DNA of 64,000 nucleotides from Anaerolineae bacterium (GTDB lineage Bacteria > Chloroflexota > Anaerolineae > Anaerolineales > Villigracilaceae), in NCBI GenBank assembly GCA_021324435.1, contig JAJPIZ010000038.1:62001-126000 (forward strand), read 5' to 3'. How positions within the stretch are numbered: position 1 is the first letter of the stretch; each line of letters starts with the position of its first letter. A program made the translations under genes and the position numbers. The notes beneath the pieces are model-generated. The model ran no database searches and was not told the origin of the DNA. It saw only the letters and a list, made by a program, of their open reading frames with translations. Of the stretch, positions 1 to 7,658 are shown in pieces.

Positions 1-2
1 CT

Positions 3-266
3 CTGCGAAAGATCATGCGCCTGATGTTGCGCGAACTGGAATTGAATTATCCCCAACTGAAGGAAGCCATCGCCTCTCTCCCCGACGCAGAGCGGCTCCC
101 GATGAATGAAGTGGATGAGGCGCTGGATGTTCTGACCCGACAAGCCTGGCTGATTCGAATCGGCGCGGGCGAGAAGGCCATCTACAAAGTCAATTTGCGG
201 CGCAAAGCCGGGAGCACTGTTGCCAGCGGAATCTGGAACACGCTGGATTCGAAATTGAAGAAATAA
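3..266 (+). CDS. C-terminal fragment of an unidentified protein
   Basis: The reading frame is open to the left edge of the window, so this is the last 87 codons of a longer gene and the internal ATG at 15 need not be the start. The visible part is mostly helical with alternating charges and ends in a basic tail (SKLKK). A segment reading LTRQAWLIRIGAGEKAIYKV resembles a winged-helix wing, which is only a weak hint. I do not recognise the family. A hairpin follows the stop codon, so the transcript probably ends here, convergent with the cyclase gene. Confidence 0.55.
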   Translation: MRKIMRLMLRELELNYPQLKEAIASLPDAERLPMNEVDEALDVLTRQAWLIRIGAGEKAIYKVNLRRKAGSTVASGIWNTLDSKLKK

Positions 267-279
267 ACTGCAATGCCCT

Positions 280-328
280 CTTTCATCTTTCTTCTTTCCC
301 GCAAATAAAAAAAGAAGAAAGATGAAAG
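280..328. terminator. Inverted repeat between convergent genes
   Basis: Two 18-nt arms (280-297 and 311-328) are perfectly complementary around a 13-nt loop. The right arm continues into an A-rich run, so on the minus strand the hairpin is preceded by T residues rather than followed by them. It probably acts as a bidirectional terminator. The arms have a GAAAGAT-like 7-nt period, matching a repeat seen again at 11281-11300. Confidence 0.6.
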
Positions 329-386
329 AAAAAGACCGTCCTATCACGGCGATCTTTTCATCAACGTTTTTTCGCACCTTTACAAC

Positions 387-1922
387 TTATTCTTTTCTTC
401 CAAGCAATTCAAAGATCGGCATCTCGGCGCTTTTGCCTTTCAGCGCCACTGTCCCCAAAGATTTGGTCTCAAACTGCGACGCGATGGCCGCTTGAATCTT
501 TCCGCTCAGGATGATCTGGTCTTTGCTGGCCTTATTCATCAGACGCGCCGTGGTATTCACCGTGTCGCCCAGCACGTTGAACTCGCGCCGGCCGCGCGGC
601 TCACCGATCTCAGCCACGAAGGTCGCGCCCTGATTGATCCCGATCTGGCATGTCACTTCGGGTTGAACGCCTCCCACTGTTGGCGGCTTGATCTGACGAA
701 CGATGTCGCGAATCGCCAGCGCCGCTTCCACTGCGCGAGCAGGATCGTTGGTGTGGGCGGTCGGCACGCCGAAATAAATCACGATGTCTGAGCCGGAGAG
801 ATGGTAGGTAATTTTCTTCAACACGCCGCCACGCGCTTCCACCGCCGCGTTGATCAAAGCAAACGCCCGCGAAAAACTGTTGACTACTTTGAGTTCCTCG
901 CCGGGCAGGGCGCGATCCACCATTTCGGGCAGGCCGAGGAAGTTGACGAACATCACGGTCGGTTCGGGGAAGTCCGGCGGGATGCGGCGCTCGGCGGCGC
1001 TTTCGACAAGCAGGTTCAAAACCGGCGCGGGAATGAAACTAGCCAGCGGCTCGATGGACTTCATCATCTCATCAATCTGGTTGAGCAGACCCGCAACGCC
1101 GCGTTCGAACAAAACATTGCTGGCCTGTCGGCGGCGCGGTGTGATCTCGTACTCGCCGAGTTGTTCATCGGTCAAATCATCAACGACCAGCATGTAACCG
1201 GTCTTGCCGGCCTCGAAACGGAAATCATCCTTGACGCGGTCGAAGGCTTTCAACGAAAGATTGACGCGTTCGTTCATGCCGTTGGACTCGGTCAGTTTGG
1301 CTAACTGCACGGCAGTGCCGAGCAAAACATGTTCCATGCGGCGCGGCGTCCCGATGTCAGCAGTGAGGAAGCGTCCGGCGTGGATGCCGATGCGCATCCG
1401 GAGTTGAAGCGGGCCTTCCGGCGTCTCGATTTGGGAAAAGTGTTTCATGGCGCGTTGCATCCGAAGTCCCGCGCGAACCGCCTGGAGCGTATCGTTACGC
1501 CGATCCACTTCCGGGAAGAAGGCAAACAGCGCGTCGCCGGTAAACTCCATCAAGTCGCCGCCCGATTTGCTGATAGTTTCGATCATCTCCGCGAAATACG
1601 CGTTGAGCACTTTGAGAAGCGAAGCCGCGCCGGCGCGTCCTTGCGAAGCATTGGCTTCCATGAGACGGGTGAAACCGGCCAGGTCGGTGAACATCAGCGA
1701 ACCGCGTCGCCACTCGTAGCGCACCTCCCCCGGACGCGGGGCATTCTCCGAGATCAAACGCGAAGTGTAATCATGCAGAATGCGCTGGAGCGTTCGCAAA
1801 TGTTCGAAGACGCGCTCCAGCATTGTCGGCGAAGGATCCACCCACACCGAAGCATACAAATCCGCGGGCAATAAAGGTCTTAATCGAGTTTCTATGGACG
1901 ATAAAGGAGAGGACGGCAACAT
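387..1922 (-). CDS. Tandem class III adenylate cyclase (soluble AC-like)
   Basis: Predicted to make cAMP from ATP in the cytoplasm. The 511-residue protein has two cyclase homology domains with no membrane segment. Domain 1 (about 74-220) keeps both metal-binding aspartates, in FTDLAGFT (D80) and FTGDALF (D130), but has Q205 and L209 where the transition-state Asn and Arg should be. Domain 2 (about 318-475) is the mirror case: it has N326 and S377 at the metal positions but keeps N455 and R459 in TVNTTARL. One composite site per chain is therefore expected, as in human soluble adenylyl cyclase. A perfect TATAAT lies 6 nt before the ATG with no Shine-Dalgarno, pointing to a leaderless mRNA. 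The substrate could in principle be GTP. Confidence 0.88.
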   Translation of the reverse strand: MLPSSPLSSIETRLRPLLPADLYASVWVDPSPTMLERVFEHLRTLQRILHDYTSRLISENAPRPGEVRYEWRRGSLMFTDLAGFTRLMEANASQGRAGAASLLKVLNAYFAEMIETISKSGGDLMEFTGDALFAFFPEVDRRNDTLQAVRAGLRMQRAMKHFSQIETPEGPLQLRMRIGIHAGRFLTADIGTPRRMEHVLLGTAVQLAKLTESNGMNERVNLSLKAFDRVKDDFRFEAGKTGYMLVVDDLTDEQLGEYEITPRRRQASNVLFERGVAGLLNQIDEMMKSIEPLASFIPAPVLNLLVESAAERRIPPDFPEPTVMFVNFLGLPEMVDRALPGEELKVVNSFSRAFALINAAVEARGGVLKKITYHLSGSDIVIYFGVPTAHTNDPARAVEAALAIRDIVRQIKPPTVGGVQPEVTCQIGINQGATFVAEIGEPRGRREFNVLGDTVNTTARLMNKASKDQIILSGKIQAAIASQFETKSLGTVALKGKSAEMPIFELLGRKE

Positions 1923-1928
1923 AAAAAG

Positions 1929-1934
1929 ATTATA
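1929..1934 (-). promoter_or_regulatory. -10 box of the cyclase gene
   Basis: TATAAT on the minus strand, six bases upstream of the ATG. This spacing puts the transcription start at or next to the start codon. Confidence 0.6.
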
Positions 1935-1985
1935 CTTGAAGTTATTTATAAGCCAACAAAATCCAACTTACTCAGAGGAGACGAA

Positions 1986-2771
1986 ATGAAAAACAAATTC
2001 TTAATTGTTGTATTGATCACCGCCATGTTTGTATTGGCCGCCTGCGGAGGACAGGCAACGCCCGTCAGCAACAGCGGAGGCGGACAGTCTGCGCAGAGTT
2101 CATCCTCCAGCGCCGCCGCGCCGGCCGCGGGCACGCCGATTTCAAAGAGCATCATGCTCGATCCCGCGCAGGCCAGCGATACAGATTCGCTTATGATCAT
2201 TGGCTACGTGTATGAGACTCTGATCAAGAATCAAGATGGTACGGCGGTTCCAGGTCTCGCCGCTTCCGCGACGCCCTCCGAGGATGGCCTGGCTTACACC
2301 ATTGCCCTGCGCCCGGGCGTAAGGTCCCATGACGGCTATCCAATCAACGCGGATGCGGTGATTGCCAACTTCAATCGCTGGTTCGATCCGAAGGATGCCG
2401 CGCACGGCTCCGGCATGTATGACGCGTGGGTCGCGGCCTTCAAAGGCTTCAAAGGCGAGACCAGTGCGGATGGCAAAGCCAAGTCCACGTTCGACGGCGC
2501 GGAAAAAGTGGATGACCTGACCGTGATCCTGCACTTGAACACGCCCGACCCGGATTTCCTTACGAAACTGGCCAACCCAGCCTTCTCCATCGTCAGCCCG
2601 GCGGCGTTCGGCGGGGCAGGATTTGGAACTTCAAGCGGCAATGACGGCGGCACCGGCCCGTACATGATCAGTTCCTTCACCGCTTCAAGCCTGACCCTTT
2701 CGCCGTTCGCCGATTACTGGAATCCCTCCGCCGCCGCAAGCGGGAACATGGATTTCTCGTTGAGCAAGTAA
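1986..2771 (+). CDS. Truncated family 5 solute-binding lipoprotein
   Basis: An ABC-type oligopeptide/nickel-binding protein by its N-terminal lobe. A signal peptide ends in a lipobox (VLAAC), followed by a Ser/Gly/Ala-rich linker and the family start (YVYETLI, then a DGLAYTIALRPGVRSHDGYP-type segment and NFNRWF). A good Shine-Dalgarno (GAGGAGA) precedes the ATG. Family members are normally about 500-600 residues. This one stops at 261, just after the SSFTASSLTLSPFADYWN strand, so the second lobe is absent and no out-of-frame continuation is visible downstream. No permease or ATPase genes are adjacent. It is either a decayed gene or a small binding protein derived from one lobe. Confidence 0.8.
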   Translation: MKNKFLIVVLITAMFVLAACGGQATPVSNSGGGQSAQSSSSSAAAPAAGTPISKSIMLDPAQASDTDSLMIIGYVYETLIKNQDGTAVPGLAASATPSEDGLAYTIALRPGVRSHDGYPINADAVIANFNRWFDPKDAAHGSGMYDAWVAAFKGFKGETSADGKAKSTFDGAEKVDDLTVILHLNTPDPDFLTKLANPAFSIVSPAAFGGAGFGTSSGNDGGTGPYMISSFTASSLTLSPFADYWNPSAAASGNMDFSLSK

Positions 2772-2877
2772 AGCAATCCTCCCTGAGCGAGTGGCGCACT
2801 TTGTCACGAAGCCGAAGGGCGGGTTAACTTGCGCTTCGACTTCGGTCTAACAGTCTCCGCTCAGTGCGAAACAACAA

Positions 2878-2905
2878 AAGAGCCGCCCTCAAATGGGCGG
2901 CTCAA
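2878..2905. terminator. Bidirectional terminator
   Basis: Stem AGCCGCCC/GGGCGGCT with a 6-nt loop, with A residues before it and T-rich sequence after it. It lies between two convergent genes and can serve both. Confidence 0.8.
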
Positions 2906-2910
2906 TTTCT

Positions 2911-4038
2911 TTAATGCGCTGTCCAGGCCGGTTCGCCATCGTATTCCTGACTGTTGGTCAGTTGAATCACTTCGTGCGTGGAGATAACGATCTGGTAAAT
3001 CTCCATGTTCTTGCCCGCGTCGGCCTGATAGACGAGGCGATAACCATCCGGCGACCAGACCGGGTCGCCTTTGACCGGCGCGGTCGTGACCAAAGTCTTG
3101 AGTGTGCGGTCGTTGACGTTGACCAGATCAATGGCCGGGTCACCGCCGCGCTGGGAGCGGAAGGCCAGCCACTGTCCATCCGGCGACCAGGATGGGACAC
3201 CGTTCTCCCACTGACTGCTGGTGAGACAGCGGCTGTTGCTCCCATCGCGATTCATCACACAGATATTCGCCACGCCTTGCGAGGAAAAGGATCGGAACGC
3301 GATCAGGCGTCCGTCCGGCGACCAGATTGGGTCGGAGTCCGGAGGCGTTTCGCTGGTCAGCGCAGTCAGGCCGCTTCCATCCGGCGAAACCAAATAGATA
3401 TTCGCGTTGACGTTATCGCGACTGCTCATGAAGGCGATGCTGTTTCCATCCGGCGACCAGACCGGGTTGGTGTCGCCCGCTTCGTTGTTCGTCAAACGTA
3501 TGAGGCCGCTTCCGTCAGCATTGATCACATAAATTTCAAGGTTGCCATCGCGAAACGATTCAAATGCAAGGTGCGAACCATCCGGCGACCAGGCAGGCGC
3601 GGCATCGCGGGCAGGATCATCGGTGAGGCGCGTCAGCGCGCCGCTGGAAACATCCACGATATAAACATCTGTGTTGTCTTTGAGTGTCGAAGCAAAGGCC
3701 ACGCGGGTCCCGTCCGGCGACCAGACGGGCGTTTCATCTTCGGAATCGCCGCGGGTCAACGCGCGTTGATTCGATCCATCCGCGTTCATGACATAGAGTT
3801 TCTTTTTGCCGTCGCGCGCGGAGACGAATACAATGTGTCCGCTCGCGGGAGGCGGCGGTTCGGGTGTGGGCGTATCATTGGGCGTCGGAGAAACGGCTCT
3901 AAAAATTGGCTCCTCCGTGGACGAAACGCCGCCCGTGCCAACAAGGTCAACGATGCTGAAGTTACAAGCCATCAGCAACAATGCAGTGATTCCCATCGTG
4001 AAGAAGGCAGGCAAGTTTTTGGGTTTGAGTTTTTTCAT
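2911..4038 (-). CDS. TolB-like PD40 beta-propeller lipoprotein
   Basis: Probably a membrane-anchored extracytoplasmic scaffold or sensor. The signal peptide ends in a lipobox (LLMAC). A short Pro/Thr-rich linker (PTPNDTPTPEPPPP) is followed by six WSPDG-type PD40 repeats and a final degenerate one ending in AWTAH, consistent with a six- or seven-bladed propeller. No enzymatic domain is attached. The ATG has a Shine-Dalgarno (GGAGATGA). The TolB family binds proteins or Pal in Gram-negative bacteria. The partner here is unknown, as no tol or pal genes are nearby. Confidence 0.85.
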   Translation of the reverse strand: MKKLKPKNLPAFFTMGITALLLMACNFSIVDLVGTGGVSSTEEPIFRAVSPTPNDTPTPEPPPPASGHIVFVSARDGKKKLYVMNADGSNQRALTRGDSEDETPVWSPDGTRVAFASTLKDNTDVYIVDVSSGALTRLTDDPARDAAPAWSPDGSHLAFESFRDGNLEIYVINADGSGLIRLTNNEAGDTNPVWSPDGNSIAFMSSRDNVNANIYLVSPDGSGLTALTSETPPDSDPIWSPDGRLIAFRSFSSQGVANICVMNRDGSNSRCLTSSQWENGVPSWSPDGQWLAFRSQRGGDPAIDLVNVNDRTLKTLVTTAPVKGDPVWSPDGYRLVYQADAGKNMEIYQIVISTHEVIQLTNSQEYDGEPAWTAH

Positions 4039-4071
4039 TCATCTCCATGGAGCGTGCTTGGATTATTAACA

Positions 4072-4112
4072 CAAACGACGCTGTGATTATACATTTTCGA
4101 CAGCGTCGTTTG
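4072..4112 (-). promoter_or_regulatory. Palindrome embracing the PD40 gene -10 box
   Basis: Perfect 13-bp arms (CAAACGACGCTGT and its complement at 4100-4112) flank a 15-nt centre that carries TATAAT on the minus strand (4086-4091). The position suggests an operator overlapping the promoter of the PD40 lipoprotein gene. A transcription terminator is less likely because no T run follows the right-hand arm in the minus direction. Confidence 0.5.
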
Positions 4113-4211
4113 AATTTCAGAGTTGTTAGTACAGATGGGGGAAAATCCCTCAGCCTTTATCTTAGTCGCAGGAGCACTACCTAAAGGGTTGGACTAACAG
4201 AAATGTTAATC

Positions 4212-5111
4212 TCATTTGTCCTTGCGCTGAGAGCGCATGTCCTTGGCCCGATCCTTCAAATTCTTGAAATATTGAGTGTCGGTGATCTCCGCCACCTGTG
4301 ACTCGCGGCGTTTCTCGTCAATCTCGATGCGAAGTTTGGCAATCTCAGCCCGCAGTTTTTCTTCGCGGATGTACCCATCCAGCGCGGCAGATGCGAGGAG
4401 AACAAGCGCCTCGAGCACATCATCCGAGCCAAACGGAACGATCTCGCCCGTGCTCGGGTCCTTGGCGTTGATCAGTTGCAGGACGCCGATGACCTCCTTT
4501 TCCTTGCCTTCGAGCGGGATGGTCATGAATGATTTGGAACGATAGCCCGTATTTTTATCGAACGATTTTGTCCCCGAAAAATCAAAACCAGCAGATGTTT
4601 CATACGCGTCGGCAATCGTGACCTTTTGGCGGGTCAACGCTGCGTACGATGCGATGTTGGCGCGGTTCTCACTTCCATCGGAATTGTATAAAGGAACAGG
4701 ATTGAACGCGATCTCTCTCCCGCTCGTCCCACCCATGTCAATTTTCAAGGAGGCATTGCGCAGGATCACAAATCGCAGGGCGTTATCTTCCAGCAGATAT
4801 AACGTCCCCGCGTCGGCATTGGTCACGCTCTGCGCCTCGACTACGAGCGACTCCAGCAGACGATTGAAATCTTTCTCTGCGGAAAGCGCCACGCCAATCG
4901 GAATCACTTTCCGCAGAAGGCGCAACTGCTTGTAGCGGAAGGCGACGCCGCGCCCCATCGTGTCAATGACGCGCGCCAATTGTCCGATGTCGTCTTTCTG
5001 CTCGATCAAGTCCGCGAGAAGATGGGGATTGTACTCGCCCTCTTCCACGGCGTTGACCGCCTGCATGATGCGCTCGAGCGGAGTGTTCTTTTTGGAAGAA
5101 GATGCGTTCAT
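4212..5111 (-). CDS. GAF-domain protein with coiled-coil tail
   Basis: A cytoplasmic sensor-type protein of about 299 residues. After a short HAMP-like helical stretch (DDIGQLARVIDTMGRGVAFR) comes a GAF domain of the phosphodiesterase type (DAGTLYLLEDN, then KSFMTIPLEGKEKEVIGVLQ), and the C-terminus is a charged coiled coil (REEKLRAEIAKLRIEIDEKR). No output domain is attached, so it probably works through a partner. A longer frame starts at 5138, but a TATACT -10 box (5129-5134) lies downstream of that codon, so I prefer the ATG at 5111. The ligand is unknown. Confidence 0.75.
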   Translation of the reverse strand: MNASSSKKNTPLERIMQAVNAVEEGEYNPHLLADLIEQKDDIGQLARVIDTMGRGVAFRYKQLRLLRKVIPIGVALSAEKDFNRLLESLVVEAQSVTNADAGTLYLLEDNALRFVILRNASLKIDMGGTSGREIAFNPVPLYNSDGSENRANIASYAALTRQKVTIADAYETSAGFDFSGTKSFDKNTGYRSKSFMTIPLEGKEKEVIGVLQLINAKDPSTGEIVPFGSDDVLEALVLLASAALDGYIREEKLRAEIAKLRIEIDEKRRESQVAEITDTQYFKNLKDRAKDMRSQRKDK

Positions 5112-5145
5112 AAAAGCGGGCTTCGGAAAGTATACCATGCGAAAA

Positions 5146-5180
5146 AAGTCACGGAGAAAAATTTTTTTTCTCCGTGACTT
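5146..5180 (-). terminator. Intrinsic terminator of the 94-residue membrane protein gene
   Basis: Long stem with arms AAGTCACGGAGAAAA and its complement, followed on the minus strand by a T run. It separates the small membrane protein gene from the GAF gene. Confidence 0.8.
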
Positions 5181-5227
5181 GCGTTTCCGCGGCTTCGATA
5201 TTCAGTACCGGCTTTCGGAATGAACGA

Positions 5228-5512
5228 TTATTTTGGAGCGCTCTGATTCCTGATGGCATTGTACAGCCAGATGATCGCCAGCACGATCAGGACCAACACA
5301 CCCAATTGAATCAGGCCGGAGAACAAACCAAAGCCGCCCATCATGTGTCCGCCAAAGCCAAAACCGTTGTGCATCGGCATGTGCCAGCCATAACCCATCA
5401 TTCCATAGCCGCCATACGGCAGGAAGAAGCCCATGAGAAACGGCGCAGCGAACCATCCGATCACGAACAGGGCCAGCAGAATTCCGAGGATCCATTTCCA
5501 AACAGGTTTCAT
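5228..5512 (-). CDS. Small two-helix membrane protein, Gly/Met/His-rich loop
   Basis: A 94-residue protein with two hydrophobic helices (about 5-30 and 62-85). Between them is an unusual loop rich in Gly, Met, His and Tyr (for example GYGMMGYGWHMPMHNG). The Met/His content could bind copper or another soft metal, but this is inference only. A strong Shine-Dalgarno (AAAGGAGGCTGAAATG) supports the start, and a terminator follows. No recognisable family. Confidence 0.75.
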   Translation of the reverse strand: MKPVWKWILGILLALFVIGWFAAPFLMGFFLPYGGYGMMGYGWHMPMHNGFGFGGHMMGGFGLFSGLIQLGVLVLIVLAIIWLYNAIRNQSAPK

Positions 5513-5604
5513 TTCAGCCTCCTTTGTTTTTCCACATCATAAATCCGGGAGGTGAACATTCGATGAAGCGATTACAAAGATTCTGTAAAGATTTTGGGTT
5601 GGGA

Positions 5605-5610
5605 TATACT
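5605..5610 (+). promoter_or_regulatory. -10 box of nadD
   Basis: TATACT seven bases before the nadD ATG. It places the transcription start at the start codon and argues against the upstream in-frame ATG at 5594. Confidence 0.5.
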
Positions 5611-5617
5611 TCAGGGC

Positions 5618-6226
5618 ATGACGCAACGCATCGGCATCTTCGGCGGGACGTTCGATCCGCCTCATCTCGGACATTTGATTCTGGCCTCCGAGGCCTGCGC
5701 CCAACTCAACCTGACGCGTTTGCTGTGGGTGCTAACGCCCACGCCTCCGCACAAACTCAGCCAACCGATCAGTCCGCTCGAAGACCGGCTCGCCATGCTC
5801 AAGCTGGCGCTTCAAGATGAGCCTGCGTTCGAACTTTCCACCGTCGAGATCGAACGCGACGGCCCACATTACACGCTGGACACGCTTCGCTTGCTGGCAG
5901 AGCAAAATCCAGGCGCGGACTTAATCCTCCTGCTCGGCGGCGATTCTCTGCACGACCTCCCCGCCTGGCATCGTCCCGCGGACCTCGTAGCGGCGTGCCA
6001 TCAAATCGGCGTGATGCGCCGTCCCGCCGACTCGATTGACCTCTCAGCGCTGGAAAAGAAAATCGCGGGAATCACGGCCAAAGTCAAGTTTATTGACGCG
6101 CCGCTGTTGGAAATCGCCTCGCGTGAGATCCGCCGCCGCGCGTCCGAAGGTCTGCCCTTTCGATATTATCTGCCGCGGTCGGTGTATGACTACATCATCG
6201 TACATAAGTTGTATCGAACGACGTGA
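5618..6226 (+). CDS. nadD: Nicotinate-nucleotide adenylyltransferase NadD
   Basis: Transfers AMP from ATP to nicotinate mononucleotide, giving deamido-NAD in NAD synthesis. The nucleotidyltransferase signature GGTFDPPHLGH lies at the N-terminus, the central GGDSLHDLPAWHRP motif is present, and IASREIRRRASEG matches the C-terminal S-x-x-x-I-R element. A longer frame begins at 5594, but family N-termini begin with the residues coded from 5618. A TATACT box ends 7 nt before this ATG, so the mRNA is probably leaderless. It heads a run of housekeeping genes. Confidence 0.93.
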   Translation: MTQRIGIFGGTFDPPHLGHLILASEACAQLNLTRLLWVLTPTPPHKLSQPISPLEDRLAMLKLALQDEPAFELSTVEIERDGPHYTLDTLRLLAEQNPGADLILLLGGDSLHDLPAWHRPADLVAACHQIGVMRRPADSIDLSALEKKIAGITAKVKFIDAPLLEIASREIRRRASEGLPFRYYLPRSVYDYIIVHKLYRTT

Positions 6227-6255
6227 CGCGCTAGCATCGCGCAAAGGGGCAATGG

Positions 6256-6261
6256 TATAAT
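6256..6261 (+). promoter_or_regulatory. -10 box of yebC
   Basis: TATAAT about 50 nt before the yebC ATG, which also has its own Shine-Dalgarno (AAGGAG). A leadered transcript is expected. The -35 region is weak. Confidence 0.5.
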
Positions 6262-6314
6262 TTCGCGGCCAAATTGTAATTTTCCACGAGAGTGGTTTTA
6301 AGTAAGGAGTTCCC

Positions 6315-7070
6315 ATGTCAGGTCATTCCAAGTGGTCCACCATCAAACGCAAAAAGGGCGCGGCAGACGCCAAACGCGGCGCGATCTTTACGCGTCTCAC
6401 GCGCGAAATCGTGATGGCCGCCCGCGACGGCGGCGGCGATCCTGAATCCAATTTTCGCCTGCGTCTCGCCGTGGACAAAGCGCGCGCCGAGAACATGCCA
6501 AAAGATAATATCGAACGCGCCATCAAACGCGGCACCGGCGAAGACAAGGATGGTGCTGCCTTTGAAGAACTCATGCTCGAAGGCTACGGTCCGCATGGTT
6601 CGGCGATTCTCGTTGCCTGCGTCACCGATAATCGCAATCGCACCGTGGCCGATCTGCGTCATGCGTTCAGCAAGGCCGGCGGCAACATGGCTGAAGCGGG
6701 CGCGGTCAGCTGGCAATTTGACCGCAAAGCGTATTTTTCATTTCCATCCAGCCAGTTATCTTATGAAAAAGCATTTGATCTTGCGGTTGTTGCCGGCGCG
6801 GACGATGCAATAGACAGCGGAGACACAATCGAAATTTATGGACCGGTCGAAACGTTCAAGACCATCGCCAACGCGTTGCACCAAGCCAAGGTGACGCCTG
6901 ATGAGGCCGGTCTGCGCATGGTCGCCAAGCAGGAATTGGAACTCAACACCGAAGCCACTCTGCAAGTGATGAAAATGATCGAAGCCATCGAGGAACTCGA
7001 TGACGTGCAGGAGGTGTATCACAACGTCAAGTTCTCCGAGGAAGCGCTGGCCGCTCTCGAAGCCGCGTAA
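6315..7070 (+). CDS. yebC: YebC/PmpR-family protein
   Basis: A 251-residue member of the YebC family. Members have been described as transcriptional regulators and, more recently, as helping ribosomes through proline-rich stretches. The N-terminal signature (SGHSKWSTIKRKKGAADAKR) is intact, followed by NFRLRLAVDKARAENMPKDN and the acidic C-terminal lobe. The Shine-Dalgarno AAGGAGTTCCC precedes the ATG. Position just before ruvC is a common bacterial arrangement. Confidence 0.93.
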   Translation: MSGHSKWSTIKRKKGAADAKRGAIFTRLTREIVMAARDGGGDPESNFRLRLAVDKARAENMPKDNIERAIKRGTGEDKDGAAFEELMLEGYGPHGSAILVACVTDNRNRTVADLRHAFSKAGGNMAEAGAVSWQFDRKAYFSFPSSQLSYEKAFDLAVVAGADDAIDSGDTIEIYGPVETFKTIANALHQAKVTPDEAGLRMVAKQELELNTEATLQVMKMIEAIEELDDVQEVYHNVKFSEEALAALEAA

Positions 7071-7078
7071 ATTTTTTT

Positions 7079-7104
7079 GTATGGGTGGGCGGCCCTGCCC
7101 ATAC
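7079..7104. repeat. Imperfect palindrome between yebC and ruvC
   Basis: Arms GTATGGGTGGGC and GCCCTGCCCATAC pair with few mismatches across the intergenic gap. The design (a GC-rich palindrome between genes) resembles the perfect palindrome at 7600, but the sequence differs. It could be a repeat or a weak terminator. Confidence 0.5.
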
Positions 7105-7113
7105 ATTATTTGA

Positions 7114-7593
7114 ATGACCATCGCACTCGGCATTGATCCAGGGACAGCCACGACAGGTTACGGACTCGTCCGCCTCGAACCGGACGGAAATTTGGTCACC
7201 GTTAAATTTGGCGTGATCACCACCCCTAAGGATTCGTCCGCGCCGGCGCGGCTCGAAATGCTTTACAACCAATTGAACGAGTTGATCAATCTCCACCGCC
7301 CCGATACCGCCGCGGTGGAGAAATTGTTTTTTCAGCGCAACGTCAGCACCGCCATCGCAGTGGGACAGGCGCGCGGCGTCGTCATGCTTTCGCTGGCACA
7401 ACATAAATTGGAGGCATTCGAGTACACACCGAACGAAGTCAAGCAGGCAGTCGCAGGTTACGGCTCCGCGGATAAACAGCAGGTGCAAGAGATGGTGCGG
7501 ACATTGCTTCAATTGGATTCCATTCCCAGGCCCGATGACGCCGCTGATGCATTGGCAATTGCCATCACGCATTTGAATACGAAACGATATTGA
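7114..7593 (+). CDS. ruvC: Holliday junction resolvase RuvC
   Basis: Endonuclease that cuts four-way DNA junctions during recombinational repair. At 159 residues it has the usual length. The RNase H-like fold motifs are visible: GIDPGTATTGYG (first catalytic Asp), AAVEKLFF (Glu), and PDDAADALAIA (terminal Asp pair). The NEVKQAVAGYGSADKQQV segment is typical of the family. It works with RuvAB. ruvA follows 65 nt downstream, while ruvB is not in this window. Confidence 0.95.
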   Translation: MTIALGIDPGTATTGYGLVRLEPDGNLVTVKFGVITTPKDSSAPARLEMLYNQLNELINLHRPDTAAVEKLFFQRNVSTAIAVGQARGVVMLSLAQHKLEAFEYTPNEVKQAVAGYGSADKQQVQEMVRTLLQLDSIPRPDDAADALAIAITHLNTKRY

Positions 7594-7599
7594 TGCCCT

Positions 7600-7628
7600 G
7601 TAGGGGCACAGCGACGCTGTGCCCCTAC
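7600..7628. repeat. Perfect 29-bp palindromic repeat, copy 1
   Basis: Two 14-nt arms (GTAGGGGCACAGCG and complement) surround a single A. An identical 29-bp copy lies at 34690-34718, so this is a dispersed repeat. It sits between ruvC and ruvA and could also form a strong RNA hairpin. Confidence 0.85.
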
Positions 7629-7658
7629 TTCATCCCGCATTTACGGTAAAATCAAATC

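Noticed and set aside
2893-4086. 397-codon open frame opposite the PD40 lipoprotein gene
   Set aside because: It arises because the WSPDG repeats leave the antisense frame open (repeated RRPDR-like words). No ribosome site, and the minus-strand gene has a lipobox and clear repeats.
5594-5617. Upstream in-frame start for nadD
   Set aside because: A TATACT -10 box overlaps these codons and family N-termini start at 5618.
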